This document shows positions 13,289 through 64,000 of a stretch of DNA of 64,000 bases, one piece after another. The position numbers and the translations under genes were made by a program. Numbering within the stretch: position 1 is the stretch's first letter; each line of letters starts with the position of its first letter. The stretch comes from Ischnura elegans (Eukaryota; Arthropoda; Insecta; Odonata; Coenagrionidae). The DNA lies in contig NC_060252.1 of the NCBI RefSeq assembly GCF_921293095.1, positions 44,330,881 to 44,394,880 of the forward strand, read 5' to 3'. Under the pieces are notes generated by a model. It had not been told where the DNA came from, searched no databases, and was given only the letters and a program-made list of their open reading frames with translations.

Positions 13289-13909
13289 CTGTCTGTAAAA
13301 AACAGCAAGATACTCGAGTTAGAGGAGCTCTAGCGTCTAAATGAAGCAATCGATTTCAATGCAATAAAAAGCATACGAAAGAGAATTTAGTTCTACGTTA
13401 TATCATGTACTTTAAAAATTCTTCGGCTCAATAGTATTTCCTGTGCTTAATTTTTTCTCGAAAAAGTACCCGTTTTCTGCGCGTAAAATCAAAGTGCCCA
13501 ACTTTGAGCGCTTGGCATTCCCGTAGTTTTCGTTCCTATAACTTGCAATTTTGGTATAAAGAAGCCACATCTATTACTAGCAGTTTGCCGAAAACAAATT
13601 GTTTATACTACAAAAATTAACGGAGTTGTTGTAAACAACGCAAACGTCTGCTAACTTCGAAACCAGTGAGTCAATTGAAAATTGATTGGTACTGTTGTCT
13701 TTCGTGGAATGCAAGCACATATGAAATGTAGTACAGTAGAAGAAAAATTAAGAACAGGAAATACTATTGAGCCGAAGAATTTTTAAAGTACATGATATAA
13801 CGTAGAACTAAATTCTCTTTCGTATGCTTTTTATTGCATTGAAATCGATTGCTTCATTTAGACGCTAGAGCTCCTCTAACTCGAGTATCTTGCTTTTTTT
13901 TACAGACAG
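13289..13909. mobile_element. Foldback MITE with ~155-bp terminal inverted repeats
   Basis: Arms at about 13289-13446 and 13755-13909 are near-perfect reverse complements, starting CTGTCTGTAAAAAA. Each end is bounded by TA (13287-13288 and 13910-13911), as for Tc1/mariner-superfamily targets. The 300-bp centre has no coding sequence. Probably a non-autonomous element. Confidence 0.85.
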
Positions 13910-14203
13910 TAAGTCTCCCATCGTAACGCGTTGAACATTTTAGCAAGACTCAAGGTAATTTTTTGTTTCCTTAGCACATGCCAGCCCGCTTTTCTTTGCA
14001 CTGCTTCTAAGTTTCTTACCTGACCTTTCTTGTTTGGGTCAACGAATATTACAAAAGAGGATCTTCTAGGCTGCCTCTAGATGAGTTGACACTCACCGCG
14101 CATTTAAATGGGTTTACAAAAGTCGCCCCTCGCCTCACTGAGGAACAAATTGATCCGATGAAGTTGATGGTGGACGAATTAACTTTGTGGATGTTATGGT
14201 TGC

Positions 14204-14391
14204 TAAAATAAAATAAAATCACTTTGCCCTCTCCACGCTATTTTGATATTTTGCTACCAGTTTCGACGCGTCCCACGCCATTTTCAAGCTAGACTGCCAG
14301 TTTATTTTGAAAATGACGTGGAACACGTCGAAACCGGTAGCAGAATATTAAAATAGTGCGGAAAGTGCAAAGTGCCTTTATTTTATTTTAA
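14204..14391. repeat. Small foldback element with two opposed hammerhead-like motifs
   Basis: Two ~90-bp arms (AAAATAAAATCACTTTGC... and its reverse complement ...TTTATTTTATTTT). Each arm carries a GTCGAAAC(C/T)(G)GGTAG block. The motifs read 14253-14290 on the - strand and 14304-14343 on the + strand. Stem II is well paired in both; the CUGAUGA core has decayed to UUGAAAA. Confidence 0.7.
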
Positions 14392-14550
14392 ATTGATCCG
14401 AGTTTAAATGCGGAAAATGATGTACTTAGGGGTTTTTGCAGAAATTTACATTCATGATTACGTGATTTATCAAATTAATAACTGTTCAATGCGATCCCTC
14501 GCATTTGCAATGACTATACTACAAAATATTGGAAAAAGGTTGATCGAATT

Positions 14551-14662
14551 GCACTCATCACAGCGCTGCGGAGAGTTTTGAAAACCGATAGAAATGCGAC
14601 CGAAATGGCAACAGAAATCAGCTTTCTGTGAGATGGAATTGGGCCTCCTCTATGCAGTCCCC
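14551..14662 (+). repeat. Dispersed repeat, copy 1
   Basis: Matches 21608-21717 (clear) and 34021-34119 (diverged). Shared blocks include GCACTCATCAC, AAATGCGA and GATGGAATTGGGCC. Family not recognised; no coding potential. Confidence 0.65.
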
Positions 14663-16295
14663 ATTTTTGAGTCTCATAACATTGCAGCATACTCTAGCAT
14701 TGAATGAACCAGTATTTATAGGCCATATCTTTAGTAAGCCTGCTTCTAATACGACTACTTTGTAATTTTGCGCCATTTAAATGAAAGAATGCTTGCTGGT
14801 AATGAGATGTACTACGTTATCCCAGCATAGCCTTGCCAATCACCATTGAACTCCTTAAGGAGATTTCCCGAGAAATGAAATAAACGTCATTTTCTTGAAC
14901 ATTTAAAAACGAAGTACTTTCAACCGTACTTCATCGAAAAAAAAATTTAACTGGGTTTGCATGGAAATTAAATTGTATGGAAATAAATTTTTTTTTATCA
15001 TTCATTTTTTGCCTTTTGAGGCAACGCTTGAAAAACTTAAGAGAGAAATTACGATTACAAAAGCAACACGTCGTGTAGTAAAACAATTCCACATGCGCCA
15101 TAGCGTAAAAGACAAATAATAAAACATAATAAAAACCCGACAGCACTCCTGTCTGAATTGCTAGGAAATTAGGTTCAATAATTCAAGCCGAGAATATTTC
15201 CATAGAACGACAACGAACGGCACCATAGTCGACTTAATAATACTTGAAAATTTGTTTATTGAAAAGTATATGAATTACGTGACTAAAATATGGCTGAACT
15301 TCGATTCTTAACATCAGAAGATACCACACCGAAAAAAATTAAATTTTAAACAATAAGTTAGAGAAGAAGGAAGGTTTTTTTTCGCTTCAATCGCACTACC
15401 ATGGCAGAATCTCCATCAATGGAGGAGTAGTCCGAACGTTATTCATTTATTTTTTTGGCATTTTCAACAACCCAATTATCAAAACCCTCAGCTACAAAAT
15501 AGGATTTGAGGTTTTACAAGAGACAATGATAATTGCTGATTTTTACTCACTTCAATTCATGCGGAAGTAAGAGAATAACGACAGTTGACGTTTCGCTAAA
15601 CGCTCACTGAACTATAACGCGTTATCTAAATCCGTCCACCTTGGTCGCGCGCAGTTACCTCCTCATTAAACATCCTCACAGTTCCCACGGCAGCACTCGG
15701 CAAAGATAAGAAACCGGATATTACCTCAGCGGAATTTTTTGAAAACTCAACCTACAGTACCAGCCTCGCATTACGCGACTTTAGCCTCTTCTTATGTAAA
15801 TGAGCGAAGGGCATAGCCGGATAAGAGGGTGAAAAGTCCTCCCGCCGGAATTTTTCCCGTACTTGGGGTATGCGATTTGGGATCAAATAGGACAAACCTC
15901 CCCACATTTCCAGCCCGCTAGAGGCCCACCAGGTCCGGCTAGATCGAAAATACGATTTTCACTCTTTTTTTAATATCTCGGTCAAGAAGCCATATTTTTT
16001 AATGCGGTTTGAGGCATTTGAAACCTTATTTAATGGAGAAGATTTCCAATTGTTTTCATGAACTTTGAGCGGGACAATAAGATATGGCGTCCATTTGAAA
16101 ATTTCTTACGCATGTTTTTATAAAATATGTTTGAGAGGGCAAAAAGAAAAAAAAAACGTTTTCTGGAGGTGTTTTTAATACCTTTCGGCTGGCACATTGA
16201 AAAAATAATTTTTAGGTGGTGGAACATCGCGAAAAATGAAATTGAAAATATGCGATTTTGGCCATTTGGCTATCTTCACACACACACATTTGACA

Positions 16296-16467
16296 CATCT
16301 TTTTGACACTGACCTTTTGTATGTATTGCATACGTTGACAATGATTGTTATTTATGGTATTATTTTTTTACATGTTTATTAATTATATTCATATAATTTA
16401 TTTTGTTTATGAGCCCAATGTAAAGGCCTTAGTGCTGTTTTTGGTGTGATATAAATAAATAAATATT
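16296..16467 (+). repeat. Probable LINE 3'-end fragment
   Basis: Contains GAGCCCAATGTAAAGGCCTTAG...GTGTGATAAATAAATAAATA-like sequence ending in a short AAAT repeat, as in 3' tails of some arthropod non-LTR elements. Short and non-coding. Confidence 0.35.
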
Positions 16468-16909
16468 CGCCGGGAAAGCATCAGATTTTATCTACATTCT
16501 GTTACCGTAGAAGCTAGATTGCAGGTGAGAGAAGGTTGATCATTCCTTTCAAAAATGTGGTCTATTAAGATTATCTACATGATAAGCGGTTTTTACCCAT
16601 GAAATTACCACTTTCCGTATCTATTGCATAAGTATTTCCTTGCATGTTTCTAAAATTCGTCTATTTGTGGACAAAGTGGCACATTCATCTAACCGCAGTT
16701 TGAAGGCGAAACTTTGTGACTTCCATTTTCCAGAGAACTGATTGTCCGCTAACTTTTACTGGTTTGTCATGGGACCAAGTCACTGAGTAACGTCGACGAG
16801 AAATTCGAATTTTAGGTCAGTCACTCAAGGGCTGATAGTTTTTCTGTTCAAGCTGCAAACCGGAAACATGAACAGTACAAGTTACCCTTTGTCACCATTC
16901 CCTATTTTT

Positions 16910-17437
16910 ACGCTGGATGGGTTGTGGTTCATGTGCCCGGACCTTATTTGGCCAATCAAAATGATGCCGATTCTCTAGAATCAATCTTGTAATCGGCATA
17001 TCCAATGAAAAGTTTCATGAAAAAGGGTGACATTTTGATTCTGGATAGAGGATTTCTGGATGTTGTGTCATATTTAGAAGATGATTTAGAGTTCAGTGTG
17101 CTGATGCCGACGTTGAAAGGCAAGCGAGCTCATTTAACGACTAAAGAATTGAATCAATTGTGATTCGTGGCTAAATTAAGACGGGTAGGTAATTTTTATT
17201 TAGAATATACTTACAGCGAATGGCATCGTATGAGGCAGCATGTTGACATATTTCTGTGATTGTGGTAATGGAAAGAGAAAAATACGGTGTTGCGCTCATA
17301 TAGCAGCAACATTTTATTATTTATCCAATGGGCAGTACCAAGATAAAATCGCAAGACCAGCCGTGATTTTAACTAGAATTGTTTTGACGGATAATATAAT
17401 AACATGCATCAATGAATATTCAGAGGACGACAAATAA
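16910..17437 (+). pseudogene. DDE transposase remnant with SWIM-type zinc finger
   Basis: Reads ...GPYLANQNDADSLESIL, then KKGDILILDRGFLDVVSYLE, LMPTLKGKRAHLTTKELNQ (stop at 17161), and after a deletion FCDCGNGKRKIRCCAHIAA with YYLSNGQYQDKIARPA. The DRGF block with LKGK and TTKE resembles DDE_Tnp_4-type transposases. The CxC...CCxH block is a SWIM-type zinc ligand set found at the C-terminus of related insect elements. Several stops and a deletion make it non-functional. It belongs to the long-inverted-repeat element around it. Confidence 0.7.
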
Positions 17438-18405
17438 CCTTTCAAGACTGATTTACATTGACATCCTGGAGTCAATATAAAATTGTATATTGAAAATTCA
17501 CCGAAAATTCATCTGTTAGGCTAGACACTGTTCACCAGGTTTTTTTATTTGTATGCCAACTGGAAAAAAGTTGAAACCCATTATTTTTTTCATTTAGCAA
17601 ACAGCTATCATTAACTTATGATTAAATCCCATTGGTTTAGCATAGGTGAGGTAATTTCAATGAATTTATATATGATAAGGAGGACATTGATAAGGTTCAA
17701 TAAATTCTCATGGTGCGTTTATTACGGTAAAATCTAACCAATTCTAACGTTTGAAAGGAGCGACGGAGGGCGTTGGAGGCCGGGAAATTCTTTTTAGCAT
17801 ACTCGAACGTTTTCAAGGGCAGAGAAGCCATTTTCGGCACCAGTATCCATACAATTCTGTTTCTGTGGTGGGCGCCTTAATCGGTAAAATACTATAATAA
17901 ATAAAAAGGGGTGTTATGGAGGGCCAGAGCATAGAGCCAAGTGGCCAAAATCGCATATTTTTAATCGCATTTTTTCGCGATGTTCCTTCACCTAAAAATT
18001 ATTTTTTCAATACGCCAGCCGAAAGGTATTAAAAAACCTCCAGAAAACGTTTTTTCTTTTTGCCCTCTCAAACATATTTTATAAAAACATGCGTAAGAAA
18101 TTTTCAAATCGACGCCATATCTTATTGTCCCGCTCAAAGTTCATGAAAACAATTGGAAATCTTCTCCATTAAATAAGGTTTCAAATGCCTCAACCGCATT
18201 AAAAAATATGCCATCTTGACCGAGTTATTAAAAAAAGAGTGAAAATCGTATTTTCGATCTATCCGGACCTGGTGGGCCTCTAGCGGGTTGGAAATGTGGG
18301 GAGGTTTGTCCTATTTGATGCCAAATTGCATACCCCAAGTACGGGAAAATTCCGGAGGTAGGACTTTTCACCCTCTTATTCGGCTATGCCCTTTCTTGAT
18401 GGATA

Positions 18406-19821
18406 CAAGGTGCGTTCCATAAGTAATGCCACCAAATTTTTCCTGACGCAACGTCACGCCGCAGTGTTCTTACCTACTGGGCTAGGTGAAGGAAGGTGTT
18501 AAAATCAAAACTTACTAAGTCTCATTCAGCTACAAGCCGTCAGAGAGTCAGCAGGTGCGTTCCCGTGAACCCCGTATTGAGTTTATGCAACACGGCTCAA
18601 TGAATCCTTCTGTACAGCAACGGTACGCTATTAACTTTTGCGTTAAACTTGGAAAGTTCGCCACCGAAACATTTCCATTACTTCAGCAGGCCTTTGGGAG
18701 TTAATTCTTGTCCAAATCACAAGTTTTCCAATGGGAAAAGTCCTTCATGGAGGGCGAAGAGGAGATCACCAAAGAACCTCGCAATGGAGGGACATCAACC
18801 ACAAATCCATGGATCGAACCAGGATCCAAACCAAGCTCATTGTCTTCTTTGATGTTAGAGGCATTATCCACTACGAATTCGTACCTACCGGGATCACAGT
18901 GAGCTCAGATTTCTACTTGGATGCGCTCAAAATTCGCACCTTGAATATGCAGCGAGCGCGTGGGATCCGGTGCAGAAAGGCCTAACCTGCGAACTGAATA
19001 AAAAAGGAAGGCTGCGCGGTTCGTCAAAAACTGCTACGGACAGCGTTAGCCAGATGTTAAGCGAATTAGGCTGGGAGTCACTGGAGACTCAGAGGCTGCG
19101 CGCTAAGCTTAGATTGCCTGAACAAATGAGAATAGATATATTTAAGAGCGACACGGAGAACTTAATATTAGAGTCCCACTATATTTCCAAGCCCGACAGA
19201 AACGATAAATAAAGAGAGATGTTTTGCCGGACGGATAGATATGGGAATTCGTTTTTCCCCCGAACCAAAAAGGGCTTTAATAAATGCTAGTCGTAATTAC
19301 GTATGAGCATTTCCTTTTATGTGTAAATAGCTGGTGTCCTATCACCCCCTACCACACGCCCTTTAGGCAGCTTGCGGGGTAGTATGTAGATGAAAATACT
19401 GAAAAGGAGGATTGCATCCTGCCGAAGCGACATCAAGGTCGCATGGAAAGTTCATCACGATAACGCGCTCAGTCACAGCGTCTTCATTGTCAACGGCTTC
19501 CAGGCCACGACCCTTACACCAATGGTTCCCCAGCCTCCCTACAGTCCTGACATGGCTCCCGATGACTTTTTTGTATCTTCGGTTGAAAGGAGCCACGGAA
19601 GGATAACATTGGGACACGATTCAAAGCATCTAGACCCATGTTACCTCAGCTCTAAATTACATTAAGGTAAAGGCCATCCAGGTAAGGAAACACCGCCTTA
19701 AGGAATGCATCGAGGAAAGAGGTTGTTATTTTGAAGATTTCTGATTACTTGCACGAATATATTTAAAAAAATGATTTTTTTATGAATTTGGTTGGCAAAT
19801 TTTACAAGGAACGCACCTCAT
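18406..19821 (+). mobile_element. Mariner-type element, interrupted and degraded
   Basis: Ends share GGTGCGTTCC as inverted repeats (18409-18418 and 19810-19819) next to TA. Transposase pieces on +: IEFMQHGSMNPSVQQRYAIN near 18570, then TKLIVFFDVRGIIHYEFVP and later WKVHHDNALSHS, PPYSPDMAPDDFF. The last two blocks carry the conserved HDNA and PxxPDLAPxDFF mariner signatures. It is broken by frameshifts and by a LINE fragment inserted between the second and third transposase blocks. Confidence 0.85.
18950..19392 (+). pseudogene. LINE 3' end nested in the mariner
   Basis: Reads SVSQMLSELGWESLETQRLRAKL, the typical end of a LINE reverse-transcriptase ORF, then FCRTDRYGNSFFPRTKKG in another frame. 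It ends with a 3' UTR finishing GCGGGGTAGTATGTAGATGA. It separates two mariner blocks that are contiguous in intact transposases, so it inserted after the mariner. Confidence 0.7.
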
Positions 19822-20754
19822 TAAATTTGCTTCTAGGCCGTCGAACTCAGAATTTAAAGGAGAATTTTCATGCCGATAGGTTGATAGAGCTAGGGCAGTT
19901 TATAACCTTGGCAGCTTTACCTATTGGAGCCACTAACTAGCATTCATTAGGTACGTTACTCTCTTCATACAGGGTGTTTCAGGAGCAATCTACAATACTT
20001 CAGGAGATGGTAGGGGAGACAATTTTAAGCATTCTTCGTACATAAACATGGGGTCCAAACTTTTTAGTTATAATTGTCTAAAAAATTGAATCAGAAAATG
20101 GATGACATTGCGCAATCTTATTTTTGATAATCGCTCAGAGCTTTCTTTATATTAAGCTCAAAGATTTTTTTCTTTTTTCAGACAATTAAATTCGTACAAT
20201 TTTATCCAAACTTAATTCTTTAATATCCTTCAAAATCTAGGGTACTTAATTTAATGTCAATGCTCAAAGATAAAATGTGGATCAATCAATTCTTATGTTT
20301 TTTACGTTGACAATTTTGCTAGATACTTGAACTGATTCTAGCGCCACTTACATGAAAATGACGTGGTTTCACCTCAATGACAGCATCCGACATCTACGTG
20401 CTACCCTGCAAGTCACCAACAGAGGTGTTTGGCAAGGGGTGAAAAGTCACCAATATGCACCAGAGGATTAAAAGATATTTCCACAAGCTTGCACTACCAA
20501 CATGATACGCACGCTAAGGGTTTAATCTTTGTGCTGATTATGAAGTTAATCTGCCAATGAAGCTCGAACATGCAAACCACGCTGTTTGAAATAATAAATA
20601 AATTAAGAAACATGCAAAGGAATACTTAAATTAATAAGCTTAACTACCAGTCAACTAACCTAAGTCCTAACACAGCCGTTATAGCTTCTGGTCGATCGCG
20701 GAAAAACGGCATTCTAAATCAGTACCTTCTACAGTCCATCTGTCTCATTATATT
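19822..20754. other. Intergenic DNA with possible transposon terminus
   Basis: Contains ACAGGGTGTTTCAGGAG (from about 19972), which looks like a transposon end, but I found no partner end. Otherwise AT-rich and unrecognised. Confidence 0.3.
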
Positions 20755-21024
20755 TTAGTGATCGCCGCAGTTAGTTGGCGTTTGTGAGATATGGCTAGCT
20801 TCACCGGAAAATAAACTGCTATTGAATATACATAAAAGGTTTAGTCTAGTCTTCAATCTACGGTATGACGGTGATTCCCGTCCGAGTTGTTCTAAGAGGG
20901 CAGTAACACTAAGAAAAGTATCGTAACGGCTCTTTACGTACCTGGCTGATGATGTATGTAGACGTTCAAACTCAGTTTTTAAGCCTATTTCATTAGGATC
21001 CCAAACACTGGTAGCAAATTCCAA
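20755..21024 (-). pseudogene. LINE reverse transcriptase C-terminal fragment
   Basis: Reads MEFATSVWDPNEIGLKTEFE, ...SVTALLEQLGRESPSYRRLK.., matching the LEYASSVWDP and SVTxMLxxLGWxSLxxRR landmarks near the end of CR1/Jockey-like RT ORFs. Short, with no upstream RT core, so a 5'-truncated relic. Confidence 0.7.
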
Positions 21025-21607
21025 AGGGAGTCTAACGAGGGAGATTGGCTAATAAGCCGTAAAACAGTATAGTGATCCCGCGAATATAAATTTTTTATCA
21101 TGATACTTGAGGTATAAGGAAAATGTATTATCTTTGCCAAAATAATATACACATCTACTCTAGCATTTAAAAACACTCATAGCATGCTAAGACAAGTAAT
21201 ACCATTTCAACTAGCGTAAATATGTATATTTTCAAATGCAATATTTGGAAAATTTAGCATGGGAAGTTTGTGGTCGCTACAGGATGAGGTACAGTTGCAT
21301 TATGAAAGTCGGAAATTTTCATGAAAATAACACATTTTTTGTTTCTCGCACCTACCTCCTGAAAGTTCCCTACAAGAGAGTACGATTAAATGGCGGTCGG
21401 AAGCGATTTTTTTTGCAAAATTCTGTACAAAAGCTAATTTCAAGAAAAGTTGGACAAGCGAAGCAGGTAAACAAGGGTAATTCTGAATATTTGGCGGTTA
21501 AAATTTACTAAATTCAAAACTAGACAATAGTTTTCAATATTACCTTTATTTCTCTGAGGCTTTGGGGGGGATCTATCCTCTTTATCCCCCCTTTGTCACG
21601 CCACTGG

Positions 21608-21717
21608 CACTCATCACCGCGTGGACATTTTTGAAAGCCGATTAAAATGCGATCGAAGAGGCAGCATAAATCAGTCTTCCATGGGATGGAATTGGGCCGC
21701 CTCTATGCTGTCCCCTT
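21608..21717 (+). repeat. Dispersed repeat, copy 2 (just upstream of Pvr exon 1)
   Basis: Clear match to 14551-14662 and weaker match to 34021-34119. It lies about 200 bp upstream of the Pvr start codon, so it may be part of the promoter or 5' UTR. Confidence 0.65.
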
Positions 21718-21922
21718 GGACGAAACCTTCCCTCAAAAAGTGTTGGAAGCAGGTAAACAAGGGTAATTCCGAGCTCAAGGCGTCACAGCGGTAGGACTTG
21801 AGGGGCCTTCTCCCATGGCACGGAAGGGAGAGGAGAGTGGACTTCCGCAGCGGTGAACCGCATGCTTCCGTTGGAGGAGACACAGTCCCCGACGACATTC
21901 GCCGCCAAGGCGCTTCGGGAAG
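21718..21922 (+). promoter_or_regulatory. GC-rich 5' flank / probable 5' UTR of Pvr
   Basis: A CpG-containing GC-rich stretch stands out from AT-rich surroundings immediately before the ATG at 21923. No TATA box or initiator could be fixed, so promoter status is inferred from composition and position. Confidence 0.4.
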
Positions 21923-63008
<41,086 letters not shown>

Positions 63009-63339
63009 ACATGACGGACTTGACTGTGTAAACAGTTGAATGGGAGCAGCAACAAATTGGAGCCGTTGAATACGCTCACCTTGTAATCTTTTTCAGACTA
63101 ACAATATTGTACAGAAGATAATATGCGATATATATTATTTTAATAAGTAAATAATGGGCACCTTTGATTGAGTCAATTCACCCCACCCTTTTCCTTGATT
63201 TTTCCCCATGAACAGGTACTAAATTTGTATCGAGGCAACGTCAGAGCCGAACGATTCCAATATTTCTAGTTTCCGCGTTTATGGCTATGCTCATGCCAAT
63301 TCAGCGATTCCACAGAAGTTCATGACATTGCTAGTGCCT

Positions 63340-63600
63340 TTGAGCTATGGCCCTTTTCAGAAGGGACGGCTTTTCGCCGGCCGCCGGCCACGGCACGGCG
63401 CCACGCCTTTACATAACCATAGGTAGCTATGGATGTCTTCAGACGAGTCGAATCGCGCCGTGGACGGCCGCCGTGGTATCCACGTCTCCCATTTCAATCC
63501 GGCCCGGCGTACGCCGTCCACGGCGTGAAATAAACACTGTGGTGTATTGGAATGTTCAGACGCGTCGACTTCTGCCGTCCGCCGTGTAGTCCTATAGAAT
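63340..63600. repeat. GC-rich CGCCGTGG-type repetitive segment
   Basis: Repeated GCCGTGGACGGC, GCCGTCCACGGC and CAGACG(A/C)GTCGA blocks in both orientations. Composition unlike its surroundings. Looks like the end region of a mobile element, possibly the one carrying the MADF frame downstream. Confidence 0.45.
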
Positions 63601-63683
63601 TCAGAGTTGCGTGATCAGTGAAGAAATACGGACATGAATAATATTTCATCGTTCCCATATTTTAAATTGGGTTTTTGTACGAG

Positions 63684-63867
63684 ATGGGAGATATTGTAGT
63701 AGACGCTGAGCTCCTTATTTCTCTTGTTACGGATAGACCCATTCTATGGGATAAGAGTTTGGAAGGATATAAATCCACGACAGAAAGTAGTGCAGCATGA
63801 AGAGAAGTTTTCCTGGAACTGAACCCTGGATTCAACATCATGAATGCCGAAAAAATGGATAAATATG
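63684..63867 (+). pseudogene. MADF-domain start with an in-frame stop
   Basis: ATG at 63684 gives MGDIVVDAELLISLVTDRPI LWDKSLEGYKSTTESS, the first half of a MADF DNA-binding domain. TGA at 63798 sits where the family usually has Trp (AAW). The frame continues REVFLELNPGFNIMNAEKMD to a GTAAGT donor at 63868. MADF proteins are host regulators or Harbinger-encoded; which applies cannot be told here. Confidence 0.6.
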
Positions 63868-64000
63868 GTAAGTATAAGTATTCTATTAATATCGAACACC
63901 GCACAGATAATTACAAAGAAATACCGGTGCTTGGCGATTGGACTGATGAATAAACTCTTGTTGTTAGACGATTGGTATGACATTCTGGAGCATGGAAGTG

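Larger units (their letters stand above)
15807..18393 (+). mobile_element. DNA transposon with ~465-bp terminal inverted repeats
   Basis: Left arm 15807-16272 and right arm 17932-18393 are reverse complements over about 460 bp, beginning AAGGGCATAGCC. Between them lie decayed transposase fragments on the + strand (16910-17437). I could not define a target-site duplication with confidence. The right end abuts the left end of a mariner element within 15 bp. Confidence 0.85.

Noticed and set aside
63529..63534. AATAAA as Pvr polyadenylation signal
   Set aside because: About 520 nt after the stop but embedded in the GC-rich repeat segment; cannot be supported over other A/T-rich sites nearer 63130.

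Overview
The window is nuclear DNA from an arthropod, most likely an insect. Two spliced genes with standard GT-AG introns lie on the + strand. Introns and intergenic DNA are AT-rich, and all transposon relics are of animal type: mariner, Tc1, Harbinger, Penelope-like, I-clade and other LINEs, Helitron and tRNA-derived SINEs. The sequence alone does not fix the species.

Layout. Positions 1-7621 hold the last four coding exons of a TRMT9B-like (tRNA methyltransferase 9-like) gene. The catalytic domain lies to the left of the window. What is present is a very long, GC-rich, low-complexity insert followed by the conserved Trm9-family C-terminus. Positions 7622-21900 are intergenic: mostly unremarkable AT-rich DNA, then a block of transposons (a 13.3 kb foldback element, a 2.6 kb element with 466-bp inverted repeats, and a mariner interrupted by a LINE end). 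Positions 21923-63008 hold one complete PDGF/VEGF-receptor-like tyrosine kinase gene (Pvr type). I assembled 25 coding exons whose phases all agree, totalling 3771 nt or 1256 residues. The product has a signal peptide split over two exons, seven Ig domains, one membrane span, a split kinase domain and a C-tail rich in YxN and YxxM motifs. Positions 63009-64000 hold its 3' flank, a GC-rich segment and the broken start of a MADF-domain reading frame.

The Pvr introns are full of mobile DNA. The intron inside Ig domain 2 carries a composite insertion flanked by a 17-bp exact duplication. The insertion contains a 3.6 kb transposon with about 990-bp inverted repeats. The first kinase intron carries a 4.85 kb Tc1-type element with about 719-bp inverted repeats. 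That element holds Penelope, Helitron and Tc1 coding fragments and sits inside a second, older inverted repeat. A Harbinger remnant, an I-clade LINE end and two copies of another LINE lie in further introns.

The most notable signal is a recurring 38-43 nt motif that reads as a minimal type I hammerhead ribozyme: short stem I, CUGAUGA core, stem II, GAA, a palindromic stem III, cleavage nucleotide, stem I. At least ten examples occur in the window. Several sit at the ends of Penelope-like (GIY-YIG) remnants, which is where such ribozymes are known. Others sit in small foldback elements, some as two motifs facing opposite ways. The copies at 23.19 kb and 39.07 kb keep the canonical CUGAUGA and GAA cores.
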